43,358 nucleotides of DNA from Acetobacterium bakii (GCF_001263355.1 NZ_LGYO01000052.1:1-43358), one strand, 5' to 3'; counted from the stretch's first letter, positions 17,899 to 26,504 are shown. Translations and numbers: made by a program. The notes: generated from the sequence alone by a model not told the origin.

Positions 17899-18213
17899 TT
17901 ATCGATTGGCTTCATAAAAATCTTTCAATTCTTTTTTCAGACTGTCATCTAAATAATGCCAGCGAATGCCCTGGATGGCACCTTCCAACCCGCACAGCCG
18001 ATTATAACAGGCCGATGCATCAATGGCGCGGATCCTGAGCCAGGCTTCCCTGCTTCCCGTCGCAGCCAGTTCCGCGGGGGTATTGATCCCAACGGCCCGA
18101 AGCTGCCTATCCATTTCTTTGCCAATGTTTGGCAGGCTTGTCAGCTCAGTCTTGTCAATCAGATTATTTTCATTCTCCTTTAAAATTATAACGCACTGTC
18201 CTCGAGTATGCAT
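17899..18213 (-). CDS. TfoX C-terminal domain protein (copy 2), start region altered
   Basis: Nearly identical to copy 1 (10548-10826) across TELTSLPNIGKEMDRQLRAV to the C-terminal KDFYEANR. The start codon of copy 1 is lost: AAAGGAGAACGAAAATGAATG became AAAGGAGAATGAAAAT, leaving an ATG in the wrong frame. Translation would need the upstream ATG at 18213 (MHTRGQCVIIL extension) or another start, so expression is doubtful. The gene lies directly downstream, on the minus strand, of the promoter in the repeated block at 18218-18432. Confidence 0.7.
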   Translation of the reverse strand: MHTRGQCVIILKENENNLIDKTELTSLPNIGKEMDRQLRAVGINTPAELAATGSREAWLRIRAIDASACYNRLCGLEGAIQGIRWHYLDDSLKKELKDFYEANR

Positions 18214-18217
18214 ATAG

Positions 18218-18432
18218 TATTCGATATACCGTTGCCTCTTTTTCTTTTAATACCACACTTTTTATTATACGCCAATATTTCAAGATTTCAAAACATTTAA
18301 TGTGGAAAATATCGCCTTTTTATTTACAATTAAATAATATTATAGACATCATGACAAAAATTGCAATTATTTTTGCTGAAATCGCAAATAACTACCAACT
18401 TTATAACGCAGCTCCCTGAAAATGTAATAATT
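18218..18432. repeat. Repeated promoter block, copy A
   Basis: About 200 AT-rich bases, also at 23862-24003 and 32736-32960. The core TTATACGCCAATATTTCAAG and flanks are nearly identical in all three. On the minus strand it has TTGAAA (18286-18291), 16 bases, TATAAT (18264-18269). Copy A ends at CAGCTCCCTGAAAATG, just where copies B and C continue into a ThiC-like tail, and it lacks the VOC gene that follows them. Confidence 0.85.
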
Positions 18433-18534
18433 ATAAACTGTGCGCCTGAATTATTTACACATATAAAAAAACGCCATTCATTTTCTGAATAACGCTTCCT
18501 TGAAATTGCTTGGCTCTGATGTTTCCTAGAATGT

Positions 18535-18596
18535 AGGGACAGTTTTTTCGGGTTTTAAAAGTAGCTATCTGCACAAAAGAACCATCACCTTGATCG
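18535..18596 (+). repeat. Dispersed imperfect palindrome (copy 2)
   Basis: Matches 3371-3431 with a few changes (GGGACAGTTTTTTCGGG … AAAAGAACCATCACC). It sits ten bases from the stop of the Arr gene. The rest of 18433-18534 is AT-rich and holds nothing I can assign. Confidence 0.7.
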
Positions 18597-18606
18597 TGAA
18601 ATATGT

Positions 18607-19356
18607 TCAGTTAATAATTTCGCCCTTGTTTTTCGCTAAATTATCACGCCATTTGCGTCGCTCTGTAGTTGTCAGTTTCGTCCACTCTGTTTCTTCACCA
18701 ATAATTCTTAAAGGTTCTTGTGAGCGATATGAACGTGTTAAGTTACCAGGGAATTTTTTGTCAGTAACATTTGGATCGTTTTCAAATACACCGGTTGGTT
18801 CTACTATATAAACGCGTTCTCTGCCTTCTCCTTTTGCTAATGCTGCTGCAAGTCCAGCGCTATTGACATTAGCAGTGAAATAAATGTGGTTCATTTTAAG
18901 CCCCGGTTTGTAATTTGAATTTCCACCCGCTGTCAGTAAATCACCAACCTGCGAATCTGCCTTTGTCCCATGATAAAATGGCCCTTCATCAGAAGGCGCA
19001 CCATTATATGAATTTGACAATTCATAATTTATTTTTGCATTATCAGAATCACACAACTCCTCATAACATTTGGCAATGTTTAAATATAACGTTGAGTATG
19101 CACTCTTAACATTATCATCATTTATATTTAGGGCACACTGTAATGATGTTACCATCCATTTCAATTTAACTGTAATAATCTTTTGTTGACGAGCTAAATG
19201 ATAAGCTGCAATAAATCTTTCATAGTCGTCTGTTGCTTCGTGCCATGCTTTATGAAACATCGTGATTGCATTTTCATTGTCTCCACTATCTTCCAATCTC
19301 ATTCCACTCATACAGAGTTTAATAACGACGTTATTTGGATCAAATTTTATATCCAT
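18607..19356 (-). CDS. arr: TPR-like domain fused to rifampin ADP-ribosyltransferase (Arr)
   Basis: 249 aa, ATG after GGAGG. Residues ~130-249 are a full Arr domain: GPFYHGTKADSQVGDLLTAG, YKPGLKMNHIYFTA, RERVYIVEPTGVFENDPNVTDKKFPGN and SYRSQEPLRIIGE. The known Arr catalytic His, Tyr and Asp fall in FYHGT, IYFTA and FENDPN. Arr transfers ADP-ribose from NAD to rifampin and so inactivates it. Residues ~1-125 are all-helical and look like tetratricopeptide units (AITMFHKAWHEATDDYERFIAAYHLA; NIAKCYEELCDSDNAKINYELS), an extension absent from the ~140-aa stand-alone Arr enzymes. The extension may alter target choice; the resistance function is inferred from the domain. Confidence 0.92.
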   Translation of the reverse strand: MDIKFDPNNVVIKLCMSGMRLEDSGDNENAITMFHKAWHEATDDYERFIAAYHLARQQKIITVKLKWMVTSLQCALNINDDNVKSAYSTLYLNIAKCYEELCDSDNAKINYELSNSYNGAPSDEGPFYHGTKADSQVGDLLTAGGNSNYKPGLKMNHIYFTANVNSAGLAAALAKGEGRERVYIVEPTGVFENDPNVTDKKFPGNLTRSYRSQEPLRIIGEETEWTKLTTTERRKWRDNLAKNKGEIIN

Positions 19357-19475
19357 TTAATCTTACCTCCAAATTAATTGATTGTTATTATGAGTAAACC
19401 CAGAAATTCAACTTCGCAAACTTTACCGTTAGGAATTGGTCACTTATTATCCATTTATTTTTTATAATTGCCACG

Positions 19476-19940
19476 CTATTTGACTTGTTCCAGTTGTGTT
19501 TTTCTGGGATAAAATCCAAACCGCTGATAAAAGCCGAAAGCCTTTTCGTTGCCGACAGCCACCGATACGGTTTTTGTGTGCGCCCCCATTTCATCCATCC
19601 AGTTAATGGCATTGCTTAAGAGCAGTTCGCCGATTCCCAAGCCACGGTAGTTTTCCGCTACGTAAAGAGATTCCATCTCAGCATCCCCAGAAAACTCGAT
19701 TCGAGAAATACAGTACCCCACATTTTTCATATTTTCCTGATCAACCGCCACTTCAATTCGCAATCGCCCATTTTTGGCCTTCAAGAGCAGATTTCTTTTT
19801 CGCGATTCAAAAGAAAAATTTTCATAGTGGGATTTAAAATTTTCAGAAATATGGCCATGATGTTGATTCAAGGCTTCCCACAGCTCCCGAATGTCATCCA
19901 GCATGGCTTCATCGCCGTTACGGTAAATAATGGTTGCCAT
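19476..19940 (-). CDS. GNAT acetyltransferase, paralogue 1 of 3
   Basis: About 154 aa starting at MATIIYRNGDE (ATG 19938-19940 after AAAGGAG). Acetyl-CoA loop is NYRGLGIGELLLSNAINWMDEM (RGxGxG/A). It is clearly homologous to the genes at 31358 and 34353: they share LLDDIQ/RELWEALNQHH, SRxEFSGDAEMESLY, and GAHTKTVSVAVGNEKAFGFYQRFGFYPRKT. This copy is the most diverged and has no dispersed repeat at its 3' end. It begins 31 bases after the stop of the Cys-rich gene and may be cotranscribed with it. Confidence 0.9.
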   Translation of the reverse strand: MATIIYRNGDEAMLDDIRELWEALNQHHGHISENFKSHYENFSFESRKRNLLLKAKNGRLRIEVAVDQENMKNVGYCISRIEFSGDAEMESLYVAENYRGLGIGELLLSNAINWMDEMGAHTKTVSVAVGNEKAFGFYQRFGFYPRKTQLEQVK

Positions 19941-19971
19941 ATGATTGACTCCTTTAAATTTTAAGATTTGA

Positions 19972-20562
19972 TTATACTGTCGCAATAGTCTCATGGGAAA
20001 AAGGATATTGTTTCATAATGTTATTTGCAGCGATGCGCTCTTTTGAAAAATATTCAATGTTATATTTAATGATTGGGATCTTCATCAGTTCAAGCCACCC
20101 ATTATAAACCCCATCGATAAAGGCCTGGCGCCACTCTGGCATGCGTTCAATCAGGACACAGCCATGAAGCTGCTCTTTTTCAATCACAATTGAGAATTCA
20201 CCATTTTCGATATGGGGTTCAAAGGGATAGGTCCGGCATTGAATGGGACGATGGTCTCTGAGGCAACCTTCTGCCAGATGGCAATAGATATAATAATATT
20301 TCTTGATTTTAGGGGGCATATTATACTGTAGATGACTGTGCAGATCGTAATCGGCAACGACCTCAGATTGCATATATTCATATTCGAGGGGTAATAAATA
20401 CATGCCCAATCGCTTACCGTCGGCGTCGTTACGGCGGCAACAATGATAGCCGCATAATTCACCACAATTACCCGCGATGATCGCTTCATCCATCAAATGA
20501 TAGGCTTTTTCAAAAATTGCCTGATAGTCCGTTCGCATTGATTTTGTATTTTTATTTGTCAC
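19972..20562 (-). CDS. Cysteine-rich putative metal-binding protein
   Basis: About 196 aa. The start is uncertain: GTG at 20562 (after AAGGTGG) or GTG at 20574, or ATG at MRTDYQAIF. Cysteines cluster as in YkgJ-type zinc/iron-chelating proteins: CGELCGYHCCR near the N-terminus, CHLAEGCLRDHRPIQCRTYPFEPH in the middle (the CRxYPFxP motif) and a later HGCVLI. Such proteins are thought to bind an iron-sulphur cluster or metal; the role is unknown. The next gene downstream is a GNAT, 31 bases away. Confidence 0.75.
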   Translation of the reverse strand: MTNKNTKSMRTDYQAIFEKAYHLMDEAIIAGNCGELCGYHCCRRNDADGKRLGMYLLPLEYEYMQSEVVADYDLHSHLQYNMPPKIKKYYYIYCHLAEGCLRDHRPIQCRTYPFEPHIENGEFSIVIEKEQLHGCVLIERMPEWRQAFIDGVYNGWLELMKIPIIKYNIEYFSKERIAANNIMKQYPFSHETIATV

Positions 20563-20642
20563 CGCTGCTTCCACCTTCTTAATCCATAAAAATTTTCTGC
20601 CATTTTCGACTCAGATCAGCGCATTAATTTCTTTCACTAATT

Positions 20643-20722
20643 ATATGGGTATTTCTTTCCAGTTGCAATAAACATGGGTATTTCTTTTGATTTTTTACCC
20701 ATGTTTTTTTAATATGGGTAAT
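20643..20722 (+). terminator. Orphan hairpin with ATGGGTA repeats
   Basis: CATGGGTA (20673-20680) pairs with TACCCATG (20696-20703), followed by seven Ts, a plus-strand terminator by form, but no plus-strand gene lies upstream. ATGGGTA is also repeated just before (20644) and after (20714). The rest of 20575-20947 contains no gene; GACAAACGAAACGTCCCC at about 20902 is another GGGAC-type repeat end. Confidence 0.5.
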
Positions 20723-20947
20723 CTGTTTCTGTATTCATGATGATCGTTACGTCAAAAATACTGTTGCTCTCTCTAAGAAAACGTCTGTGATATCTCATAC
20801 CAGTTGGGACAGAAAATATGTTGGCACGCGATCTCGCTTTTCCTTTGAAAATCGACGAAGCTGTAGCACTGATTGCTGGTACACATGTAGTAAAAAGTAT
20901 GACAAACGAAACGTCCCCTCATCATAAGAACATCCAGTGATGATTAT

Positions 20948-21487
20948 TTATTCAAAATTGGCGCAATCGAACTCATCCTTAGTGATGGAATAGGACTTCA
21001 CATCCCGGATCTCACCGTTATAAATTTTTTCTGCCTGTCGGATTGTTCCTTCATAAAAGAAACCGCATTTTTCAATAACCCGCTGGGACGCTTCATTGGA
21101 TGGATAATGAACCACCGAAATCAGATCCAGGCCAAGTGTATTAAAACCATAGTCCAAGACTGCTCTGGCTGCTTCCGTCATGATTCCCTGACCCCAGTAA
21201 TCTTCTCCCAAGGCGTAACCCAACATTCGGACCTGATCATTTTCACGATGCGGATCTTCAATCAATCCGATTGACCCAATGACATGATTGTCCATCTCAA
21301 TTCCCCAGATGTTTTCTGCTCCAATAAAAAGCATGGACATGATCTCTTCAGTTTCATCAATAGTTTCATGAGGTTTCCATCCTGCCCGTGGCCCCACATT
21401 CTGACTCTTTGAATAAGTATATACATCTTTTGTATCCGCTATTGTCAAAGGTCTTAAATTTAATTGTGTTGTTTTTATATTTTTCAA
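20948..21487 (-). CDS. RimJ/RimL-type GNAT acetyltransferase
   Basis: 179 aa, TTG start after GGAGAG. It has the RimJ/L layout: QLNLRPLTIADTKDVYTYSKSQNVGPRAGWKPHET at the N-terminus, GSIGLIED, EDYWGQGIMTEAARAVLDYGF as the acetyl-CoA loop, and NEASQRVIEKCGFFYEGTIRQ at the C-terminal end. Proteins of this group acetylate N-terminal amines of ribosomal proteins or small molecules such as drugs. No neighbour suggests a substrate. Confidence 0.92.
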   Translation of the reverse strand: MKNIKTTQLNLRPLTIADTKDVYTYSKSQNVGPRAGWKPHETIDETEEIMSMLFIGAENIWGIEMDNHVIGSIGLIEDPHRENDQVRMLGYALGEDYWGQGIMTEAARAVLDYGFNTLGLDLISVVHYPSNEASQRVIEKCGFFYEGTIRQAEKIYNGEIRDVKSYSITKDEFDCANFE

Positions 21488-21607
21488 TTTTACTCTCCAG
21501 ATCTCTATATTCCCATTATCCGCTTCAGGGCATAATTGTCTTCCTGCACGGCCAGCGAAGCCCGTTGGTCTCCCACCATTTCATCCCGGCTACTTTCAAG
21601 GCATCCA

Positions 21608-23503
21608 TCACTTTGACACGACACAGTTCCGGCCCTTTTGTTTTGCTTCGTAAAGGGCTTTATCAGCCCGGTCAATAAAAGCTTCCGCCGACTCTCCCTT
21701 TTTATAGGTGGCCACTCCAAAACTGGCAGTCTGTCTGAGACCTTGGGTAAACAGCGTCCGTTCGACAACAGCCCGTAACCGTTCCGCTGCATTTTTTGCC
21801 CCTTCCTCATCAATTAGCGGCATAATAACTAGAAATTCCTCACCACCCCAACGACTCAACACATCAACTTCTCTGATTTCCTGCGTTAGTATTTCCACCA
21901 GCTGAATCAGAACCGCATCGCCAATATTGTGGCCATAGGTATCGTTGGCCTTTTTAAAGAAATCGACGTCGATCATAATAATGGCACATTCCAGATCATA
22001 ACGATTACACCGAACCATTTCATTCTGCAAAAATTCATGACCTTTCAAGCGATTGTAGACCTGGGTGAGGTAATCCCGCTCAGCCAACCGTGTGGCCTCC
22101 TGGTTGGCCACTTCCAATTCTTCTGTGACCACCTTAATAAAATTAACGAGTTGGGAAATAATTCGATTGTTCTGGCGGTTAAAGGGATCGACCATGGTTG
22201 GTTCATCGATCGACTTTTCAAGCCCATTTTCAGACGCTTTGCGGACTCCTCCGGCGGTGACTTTCCCGATAAAATTTACCAGTCGGGAAATCATCCGATT
22301 GTCTCGCCAAATCAATGGTTTCCCTGTTATTGGTTCAACTAGCCCTTTTTCAAGAACCTCTTCATGCGCTTTGCCCGCCCCTTCTTTCATACTCACCGCC
22401 ACCATGGTGGCATTAAGCAACATCACCGTTTCTTCATGGGAGTAAATCTCGCCATTGGTATAAAAACCGGCGGTCGGGGCAATGGTTTGAAAGTCTTTGG
22501 TTTCCAGCTCCACCTCATTCTGAAGCAGAAATCGACGGCAGGTACAGGAGTAGATAAAAATCCCTTCCGGATTAAAGGCTTGAACCCGGTCCTGAATAGC
22601 CCTGGCATTTTTAATGATCCTTGCTGGATTCCCATAGCCAATCCGAGCCGATTCGCCCTGTTGAATATCGGCAATAAATTTTATTGCATGACGATTTTTG
22701 ACTTCAATCGGCGTTTTTGCATAGACAATCCCGTTTCTTTCTACGAGCAGGGGAAATTCCAGTACATTCAAAAAGAAGTCTTCATCGTCTTGAATGTTCA
22801 GATACCGATGATACACCTCAAAAGCCGGTTGATCATCAATTGTTTTTAACCACAATCCGTTCGTTTCTGTTAGTGTCAGTTCCTTACTCAGGGGTTCCCA
22901 ACCTAAATAAGTATGCACCACAATGTCAATGTCATCACCCATAAAGACCACCGCGACTACCCCGTTTGATGAGAATTGATGATTCAATGAGACTATTGGT
23001 TTCTGCTCGCCTTCGTAAACCCCGGCACCGGCGCCAAATACCGGATAGGTCCCCCTTCTGCCCGCGGAAAAACCTTTTAGAAAATTAGAAGCATCTATTG
23101 AAGAAGAGGTTGCCAGCAACAAAACCCCGCCAATCTTCTGGCATCTGCTTTCAATTTCTTCCGAAAAGCTTTTTCCCACAACGGCTTCGTCCGGGTTTTT
23201 AATATCGACAAAAAAACCCTGCACAAGGGTCTTCTTGAAAAATACAAAGGAAATGACGGAAGTGTTCGTTAATAATCGCCCCTCGCCAATTTCCCCCATG
23301 GTGCTGCTCCCGACAATCACCGCCAGCGGTGCAACAACCCGAATCGCAGATTCGATTTCTGTTAGCCATTGGGGATCACTCCGGGCTGAAAATATTTGCA
23401 CGAACACGGACAAAGAATGCTTTGTTTGGTTTTTTATTTCTTCCGTTTGAAGCCATTTCTTAAGTGTTTCAATCTGATTGATAGAAAGGACTTTGCTAAT
23501 CAT
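21608..23503 (-). CDS. FIST-domain sensor diguanylate cyclase
   Basis: About 631 aa starting at MISKVLSINQ (second ATG, better spaced from AGAGG). An N-terminal FIST domain (FIST_N, ~25-215, with SARSDPQWLTEIESAI and IVGSSTMGEIGEGRL; FIST_C, ~225-375, with FIYSCTCRRFLL and TAGFYTNGEIYSHEE) is a proposed small-ligand sensor. A linker of two similar ~40-residue units follows, then a GGDEF domain with MIDVDFFKKANDTYGH and SRWGGEEFLVIMP. An RxxD inhibition site (REVD) lies exactly five residues before GGEEF, so product feedback is expected. It should make cyclic di-GMP in response to a ligand bound by FIST. Confidence 0.95.
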   Translation of the reverse strand: MISKVLSINQIETLKKWLQTEEIKNQTKHSLSVFVQIFSARSDPQWLTEIESAIRVVAPLAVIVGSSTMGEIGEGRLLTNTSVISFVFFKKTLVQGFFVDIKNPDEAVVGKSFSEEIESRCQKIGGVLLLATSSSIDASNFLKGFSAGRRGTYPVFGAGAGVYEGEQKPIVSLNHQFSSNGVVAVVFMGDDIDIVVHTYLGWEPLSKELTLTETNGLWLKTIDDQPAFEVYHRYLNIQDDEDFFLNVLEFPLLVERNGIVYAKTPIEVKNRHAIKFIADIQQGESARIGYGNPARIIKNARAIQDRVQAFNPEGIFIYSCTCRRFLLQNEVELETKDFQTIAPTAGFYTNGEIYSHEETVMLLNATMVAVSMKEGAGKAHEEVLEKGLVEPITGKPLIWRDNRMISRLVNFIGKVTAGGVRKASENGLEKSIDEPTMVDPFNRQNNRIISQLVNFIKVVTEELEVANQEATRLAERDYLTQVYNRLKGHEFLQNEMVRCNRYDLECAIIMIDVDFFKKANDTYGHNIGDAVLIQLVEILTQEIREVDVLSRWGGEEFLVIMPLIDEEGAKNAAERLRAVVERTLFTQGLRQTASFGVATYKKGESAEAFIDRADKALYEAKQKGRNCVVSK

Positions 23504-23650
23504 TTTAACCATCCTCTTTTCTTGTTGTCGTTAATGGATGTTTTATCTTCTTTACGCAGCTCTGGTCTTCTAAGTTGTTCTTTTTTTGTCAGCATGTCTT
23601 CTGTCTGAAATACCCTTATTATACCATTAATTGCGCAAAGGGAGACGGTT

Positions 23651-23845
23651 TTATTGACACCGACATGTCTTGCTATACCCGCTTGATGATTCACTGTTTT
23701 CGAGTTCCTTTATTTGAACTATTGCAGATTTTGCAACAGTTGACTCTTAATCCAGTTCGCCTTCTTTAAATATATTATTGATATGTCTGGAAATAACCGA
23801 TTTATCCCGCTGGAATAACTCACATAGATGAGTCTGGCTTTACCA
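23651..23845 (-). pseudogene. RhuM-family remnant
   Basis: One minus-strand frame reads SQTHLCELFQRDKSVISRHI and NNIFKEGELD, a TAA, then ESTVAKSAIVQIKELENSE. This matches the N-terminal DNA-binding-like part of RhuM/virulence-associated proteins (…AELFQRDKSVISRHINNIFKEGELDEKSTVAKFATVQ). Only ~60 codons survive and they carry a stop. It lies downstream of the minus-strand promoter in repeat block B. Confidence 0.75.
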
Positions 23846-23861
23846 GATGATATTTGACGTA

Positions 23862-24003
23862 CTGCTGCCTCTTTTTCTTTTAAAATCATCACACTTTTTA
23901 TTATACGCCAATATTTCAAGATTTCAAAAAATTTAATGTAGAAAATATCGCCTATTTATTTACAATTAAATAATATTTTTGACATCATGACAAGAATTCT
24001 AAA
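23862..24003. repeat. Repeated promoter block, copy B
   Basis: Same block as 18218-18432. Minus-strand TTGAAA (23922-23927), 16-base spacer, TATAAT (23900-23905). It is directly joined on its right to the ThiC-like tail and VOC gene, as in copy C, but lacks about 50 bases present in A and C before the tail. Confidence 0.85.
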
Positions 24004-24144
24004 CCGGAAAATGAGGATAGCTGTACAATGTGCGGAAAATTATGTGCGGTACGGACAATGAACCGGGTGCTGAATGGTGAAAAGGTAGAATTAAAGAAAA
24101 ACGATTATAATAAAAGTAAAGATTGTAATAAATCAAAAATTTAA
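24004..24144 (+). pseudogene. ThiC/Bza-like C-terminal remnant (copy B)
   Basis: The frame reads PENEDSCTMCGKLCAVRTMN, then RVLNGEKVELKKND and ends at 24144, eight bases before the VOC start. CTMCGKLCAVR is the cysteine cluster at the C-terminus of clostridial ThiC/BzaF-type radical SAM enzymes that make pyrimidine or benzimidazole precursors. Only the tail is present. A second copy is at 32947-33087. Confidence 0.7.
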
Positions 24145-24152
24145 GGAGAATA

Positions 24153-24527
24153 ATGATGAAATTTTCTTGGGTAACAGTAATGGTTAATAACATGGATGAA
24201 TCGTTAGCGTTTTACACTGAAATCGTGGGACTTAAATTTAACAGAAGACTTAATGCCGAAGCAGGGGTCGAACTTGCATTTTTAGGAGAAGGTGAAACAA
24301 AGGTAGAATTGATTTGTAACCAGGCCATTGAAAAAGTCAGCATTGGCGAAGATATTTCCCTGGGTTTTCAAGTTAACAATTTAGACGAAACCATGAAAAT
24401 GTTTAAAGAAAAGGGAATTGCTCTTCACAGCGGTCCTTTTCAGCCTAATCCGCATTTAAAGTTTTTTTATATCGCCGATCCCAATGGATTGAAAATTCAG
24501 TTTATAGAAGTATTGCTGAAACAATAA
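24153..24527 (+). CDS. VOC/glyoxalase family protein (copy 1 of a duplicate)
   Basis: 124 aa; ATG after AAGGAGAATA. A single vicinal-oxygen-chelate fold: WVTVMVNNMDESLAFYTEIVGLKF, then LAFLGEGETKVELIC, DISLGFQVNNLDETMKMF and FFYIADPNGLKIQFIE, with the C-terminal DPxGxxIxFxE metal-side motif. VOC proteins bind a metal and isomerise, cleave or sequester small molecules such as methylglyoxal adducts or antibiotics; the substrate is unknown. The copy at 33096-33470 is almost identical (one amino-acid change, K to N near residue 88), so the duplication is recent. Confidence 0.92.
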   Translation: MMKFSWVTVMVNNMDESLAFYTEIVGLKFNRRLNAEAGVELAFLGEGETKVELICNQAIEKVSIGEDISLGFQVNNLDETMKMFKEKGIALHSGPFQPNPHLKFFYIADPNGLKIQFIEVLLKQ

Positions 24528-24537
24528 TTGAAAAATA

Positions 24538-25923
24538 TTATATTTCGTCAGGGTTAAATGTTATGCGTTCTTTCAGCGGGGTATTCATGATTTTTTTCTT
24601 GGATGAAATCCACAAAATTACGCCAACGGTACAGGCGACTATTTCAGCGGCTGTCATAGACCACATTACCCCGTTTAATTGAAATAGATTGTTTCCAATA
24701 ATAATAATCGGGATTAGGGCAACCCCTCTAACGGCGGACATAATATTAGACTGAACGCCTTTTCCAAATGCCTGATACATACTGGTAAAAAAACCTGATA
24801 TGCCTGCAAACAAGGTAAAGATCAATAAAGCTGCAAGAATTGTAGCGCCAACAGTTATAACATCTTTATCAGTGCTGAATATTTCAAGAACCTGAGTGCG
24901 AAATACAAATAAGACAGCTGCAATGGCCAAAATAATACTGATTAGATATAGTACCGTTGTTTTCAAAACTTCGTTCAATCGTTCCGTATTGTTGGAAGCG
25001 TAAGAAAACGCAATCAGCGGAATAACTCCCATATATATACCCATACCAATAAAATCTGATATTTGACATACACGGTTTGCCACTCCAAAAGCCGCAACAA
25101 CATAGTCGCCATATAGGACTGCATAATTGTTAAACATCAGGCTTGACACAATTAAAAAGCTAGACAGCAGGAAAGCGGACATACCAATCTTAAAAATGCT
25201 AAAAATTATTTCTTTAGTAGGTTTAAAATCTATAACGCTAACACTCTGAACAGGGCTTTTATTTTTGAGATAGTAAATATAATATGCAACGGCACAGGCA
25301 TTGCCGATAACAGTTGCTACGGCGGCCCCCATCACATCCATATGAAAAAGGAATATAAATATCGGATCAAGAATTATGTTGACAATTACACTGATAATCA
25401 TTCCGATCATGGATTCTGTTGATGCGCCTTCACTCCTGACCGTTTGCGCCAATGTAAAATTGGCGATTACAAATGGACTTCCGATTGCGAAAGCAAGGAT
25501 ATAGTCTTTTGTGTGGAACAACGTTTCTCCCGTAGCTCCTAACACTTTCAGTACAGGAGATAAGACTGGGAGACAAATTAACATAAATGCTATTCCTGAA
25601 AGTAGAGAAAGATAAAAATTTACTGACGAAGCTTTTTTAACACCCTCAATGTTTCCCTCGCCTAACAATCTGGAAATATATGTGCCCCCTCCCGTTCCAA
25701 AAATTTCTCCAATCGCCATGAGAATGGTTGTAAATGGCAACGCAAGGGTAACGGATGCTAGCATGGATGTACTCCCCAGCCTTCCAATAAAGTAAGCGTC
25801 TGTAATGTTATAAATTATATTAACAACCATGCCTAAAATCATGGGTATTGCCATATGGGCGATTGCTTTCGGCACAGGTGCCTTTTCAAGATAATATATT
25901 GAGTCTTTTTTTGTGTTTTCCAT
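24538..25923 (-). CDS. MATE family multidrug efflux transporter
   Basis: 461 aa, 12 membrane helices in two similar halves, ATG after GAGGAG. Typical MATE features: APVPKAIAHMAIPMILGMVVNIIYNITDAYFIGRLGSTSMLASVTLALP at the start and the equivalent AFGVANRVCQISDFIGMGIYMGVIPLIAFSYAS in the second half; the sequence GTGGGTYISRLLGEGN is common to the DinF/NorM-like clostridial branch. It would export cationic drugs in exchange for Na+ or H+. The upstream region carries operator boxes shared with the adjacent marR gene, so MarR repression is very likely. It is convergent with the VOC gene, with only ten bases between the stops. Confidence 0.95.
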   Translation of the reverse strand: MENTKKDSIYYLEKAPVPKAIAHMAIPMILGMVVNIIYNITDAYFIGRLGSTSMLASVTLALPFTTILMAIGEIFGTGGGTYISRLLGEGNIEGVKKASSVNFYLSLLSGIAFMLICLPVLSPVLKVLGATGETLFHTKDYILAFAIGSPFVIANFTLAQTVRSEGASTESMIGMIISVIVNIILDPIFIFLFHMDVMGAAVATVIGNACAVAYYIYYLKNKSPVQSVSVIDFKPTKEIIFSIFKIGMSAFLLSSFLIVSSLMFNNYAVLYGDYVVAAFGVANRVCQISDFIGMGIYMGVIPLIAFSYASNNTERLNEVLKTTVLYLISIILAIAAVLFVFRTQVLEIFSTDKDVITVGATILAALLIFTLFAGISGFFTSMYQAFGKGVQSNIMSAVRGVALIPIIIIGNNLFQLNGVMWSMTAAEIVACTVGVILWISSKKKIMNTPLKERITFNPDEI

Positions 25924-25944
25924 TATAAATCTCCTCTTTTAATT

Positions 25945-25964
25945 ATAGGTTCAATTATACCTAT
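25945..25964. promoter_or_regulatory. Inverted repeat in the MATE leader
   Basis: ATAGGT-N8-ACCTAT. It resembles a widened MarR box (AGGT…ACCT) and overlaps the leader just before the MATE ribosome site. Confidence 0.45.
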
Positions 25965-26010
25965 TTTCCGATTTTTGTTTCAATATTTAGATAATGTGTC
26001 GGTATAACAT

Positions 26011-26036
26011 AGGTAGAATTCTACTTATATTATCAA
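26011..26036 (-). promoter_or_regulatory. MATE promoter with MarR operator
   Basis: AGGTAGAATTCTACTT (26011-26026), a near-perfect palindrome equal in its arms to the box in the marR promoter. On the minus strand a TTGATA (26031-26036) stands upstream of it and TATGTT overlaps its other side, so the box lies in the promoter spacer. Confidence 0.8.
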
Positions 26037-26051
26037 AAAATAAGTACTGTT

Positions 26052-26504
26052 TTATATGTGTGATTCTATTCCTAAATTATCATAAGTTCGTTTTAGAAAT
26101 ATTAGGTAGGTAACTTTCTCCTCCTCTGAAAATCCGACCAGTAGTTCATCCGTTATTGCATTGAGAATACTGGACATTTCATTAAGAAGCACCTTCGCCT
26201 TTTCGGTAAGCTCGATCAGTATAGTCCTACCATCCTCATTACCCGAACGGCGTATAATAAATCCATTCTTTTCAAGACTGTTAAGCAAGCTTGTTACAGA
26301 TGGACCGGAAATCTGCATGGCTCTACTCAAGTATCTGCGGCTAATTTCCTGCCCAGATCTTTGTGCTCCATCAATGTGTCCCAAAAGACGTACTTGTGGC
26401 TCAGTAATATCATATGCTGCTAGCTTTTGATCGTTTTTATAACGTAACACATGAGCTATATTTTTAATGTAAAAGTCATGGGGAATCATATCATCACGCT
26501 TCAT
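26052..26504 (-). CDS. MarR family transcriptional regulator
   Basis: 150 aa from MKRDDMIPHDF (ATG 26502-26504 after GAAAGGAG; the ORF's first ATG overlaps this site). Winged-helix motifs are clear: ITEPQVRLLGHI, RRYLSRAMQISGPSVTSLLNSLEKNGFIIRRSGNEDGRTILIELTEKAKVLL. It lies upstream of the MATE gene on the same strand, separated by 128 bases with its own operator. Identical-armed palindromes in both promoters argue that it represses itself and the pump, and that drug binding relieves repression. Confidence 0.94.
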   Translation of the reverse strand: MKRDDMIPHDFYIKNIAHVLRYKNDQKLAAYDITEPQVRLLGHIDGAQRSGQEISRRYLSRAMQISGPSVTSLLNSLEKNGFIIRRSGNEDGRTILIELTEKAKVLLNEMSSILNAITDELLVGFSEEEKVTYLIFLKRTYDNLGIESHI

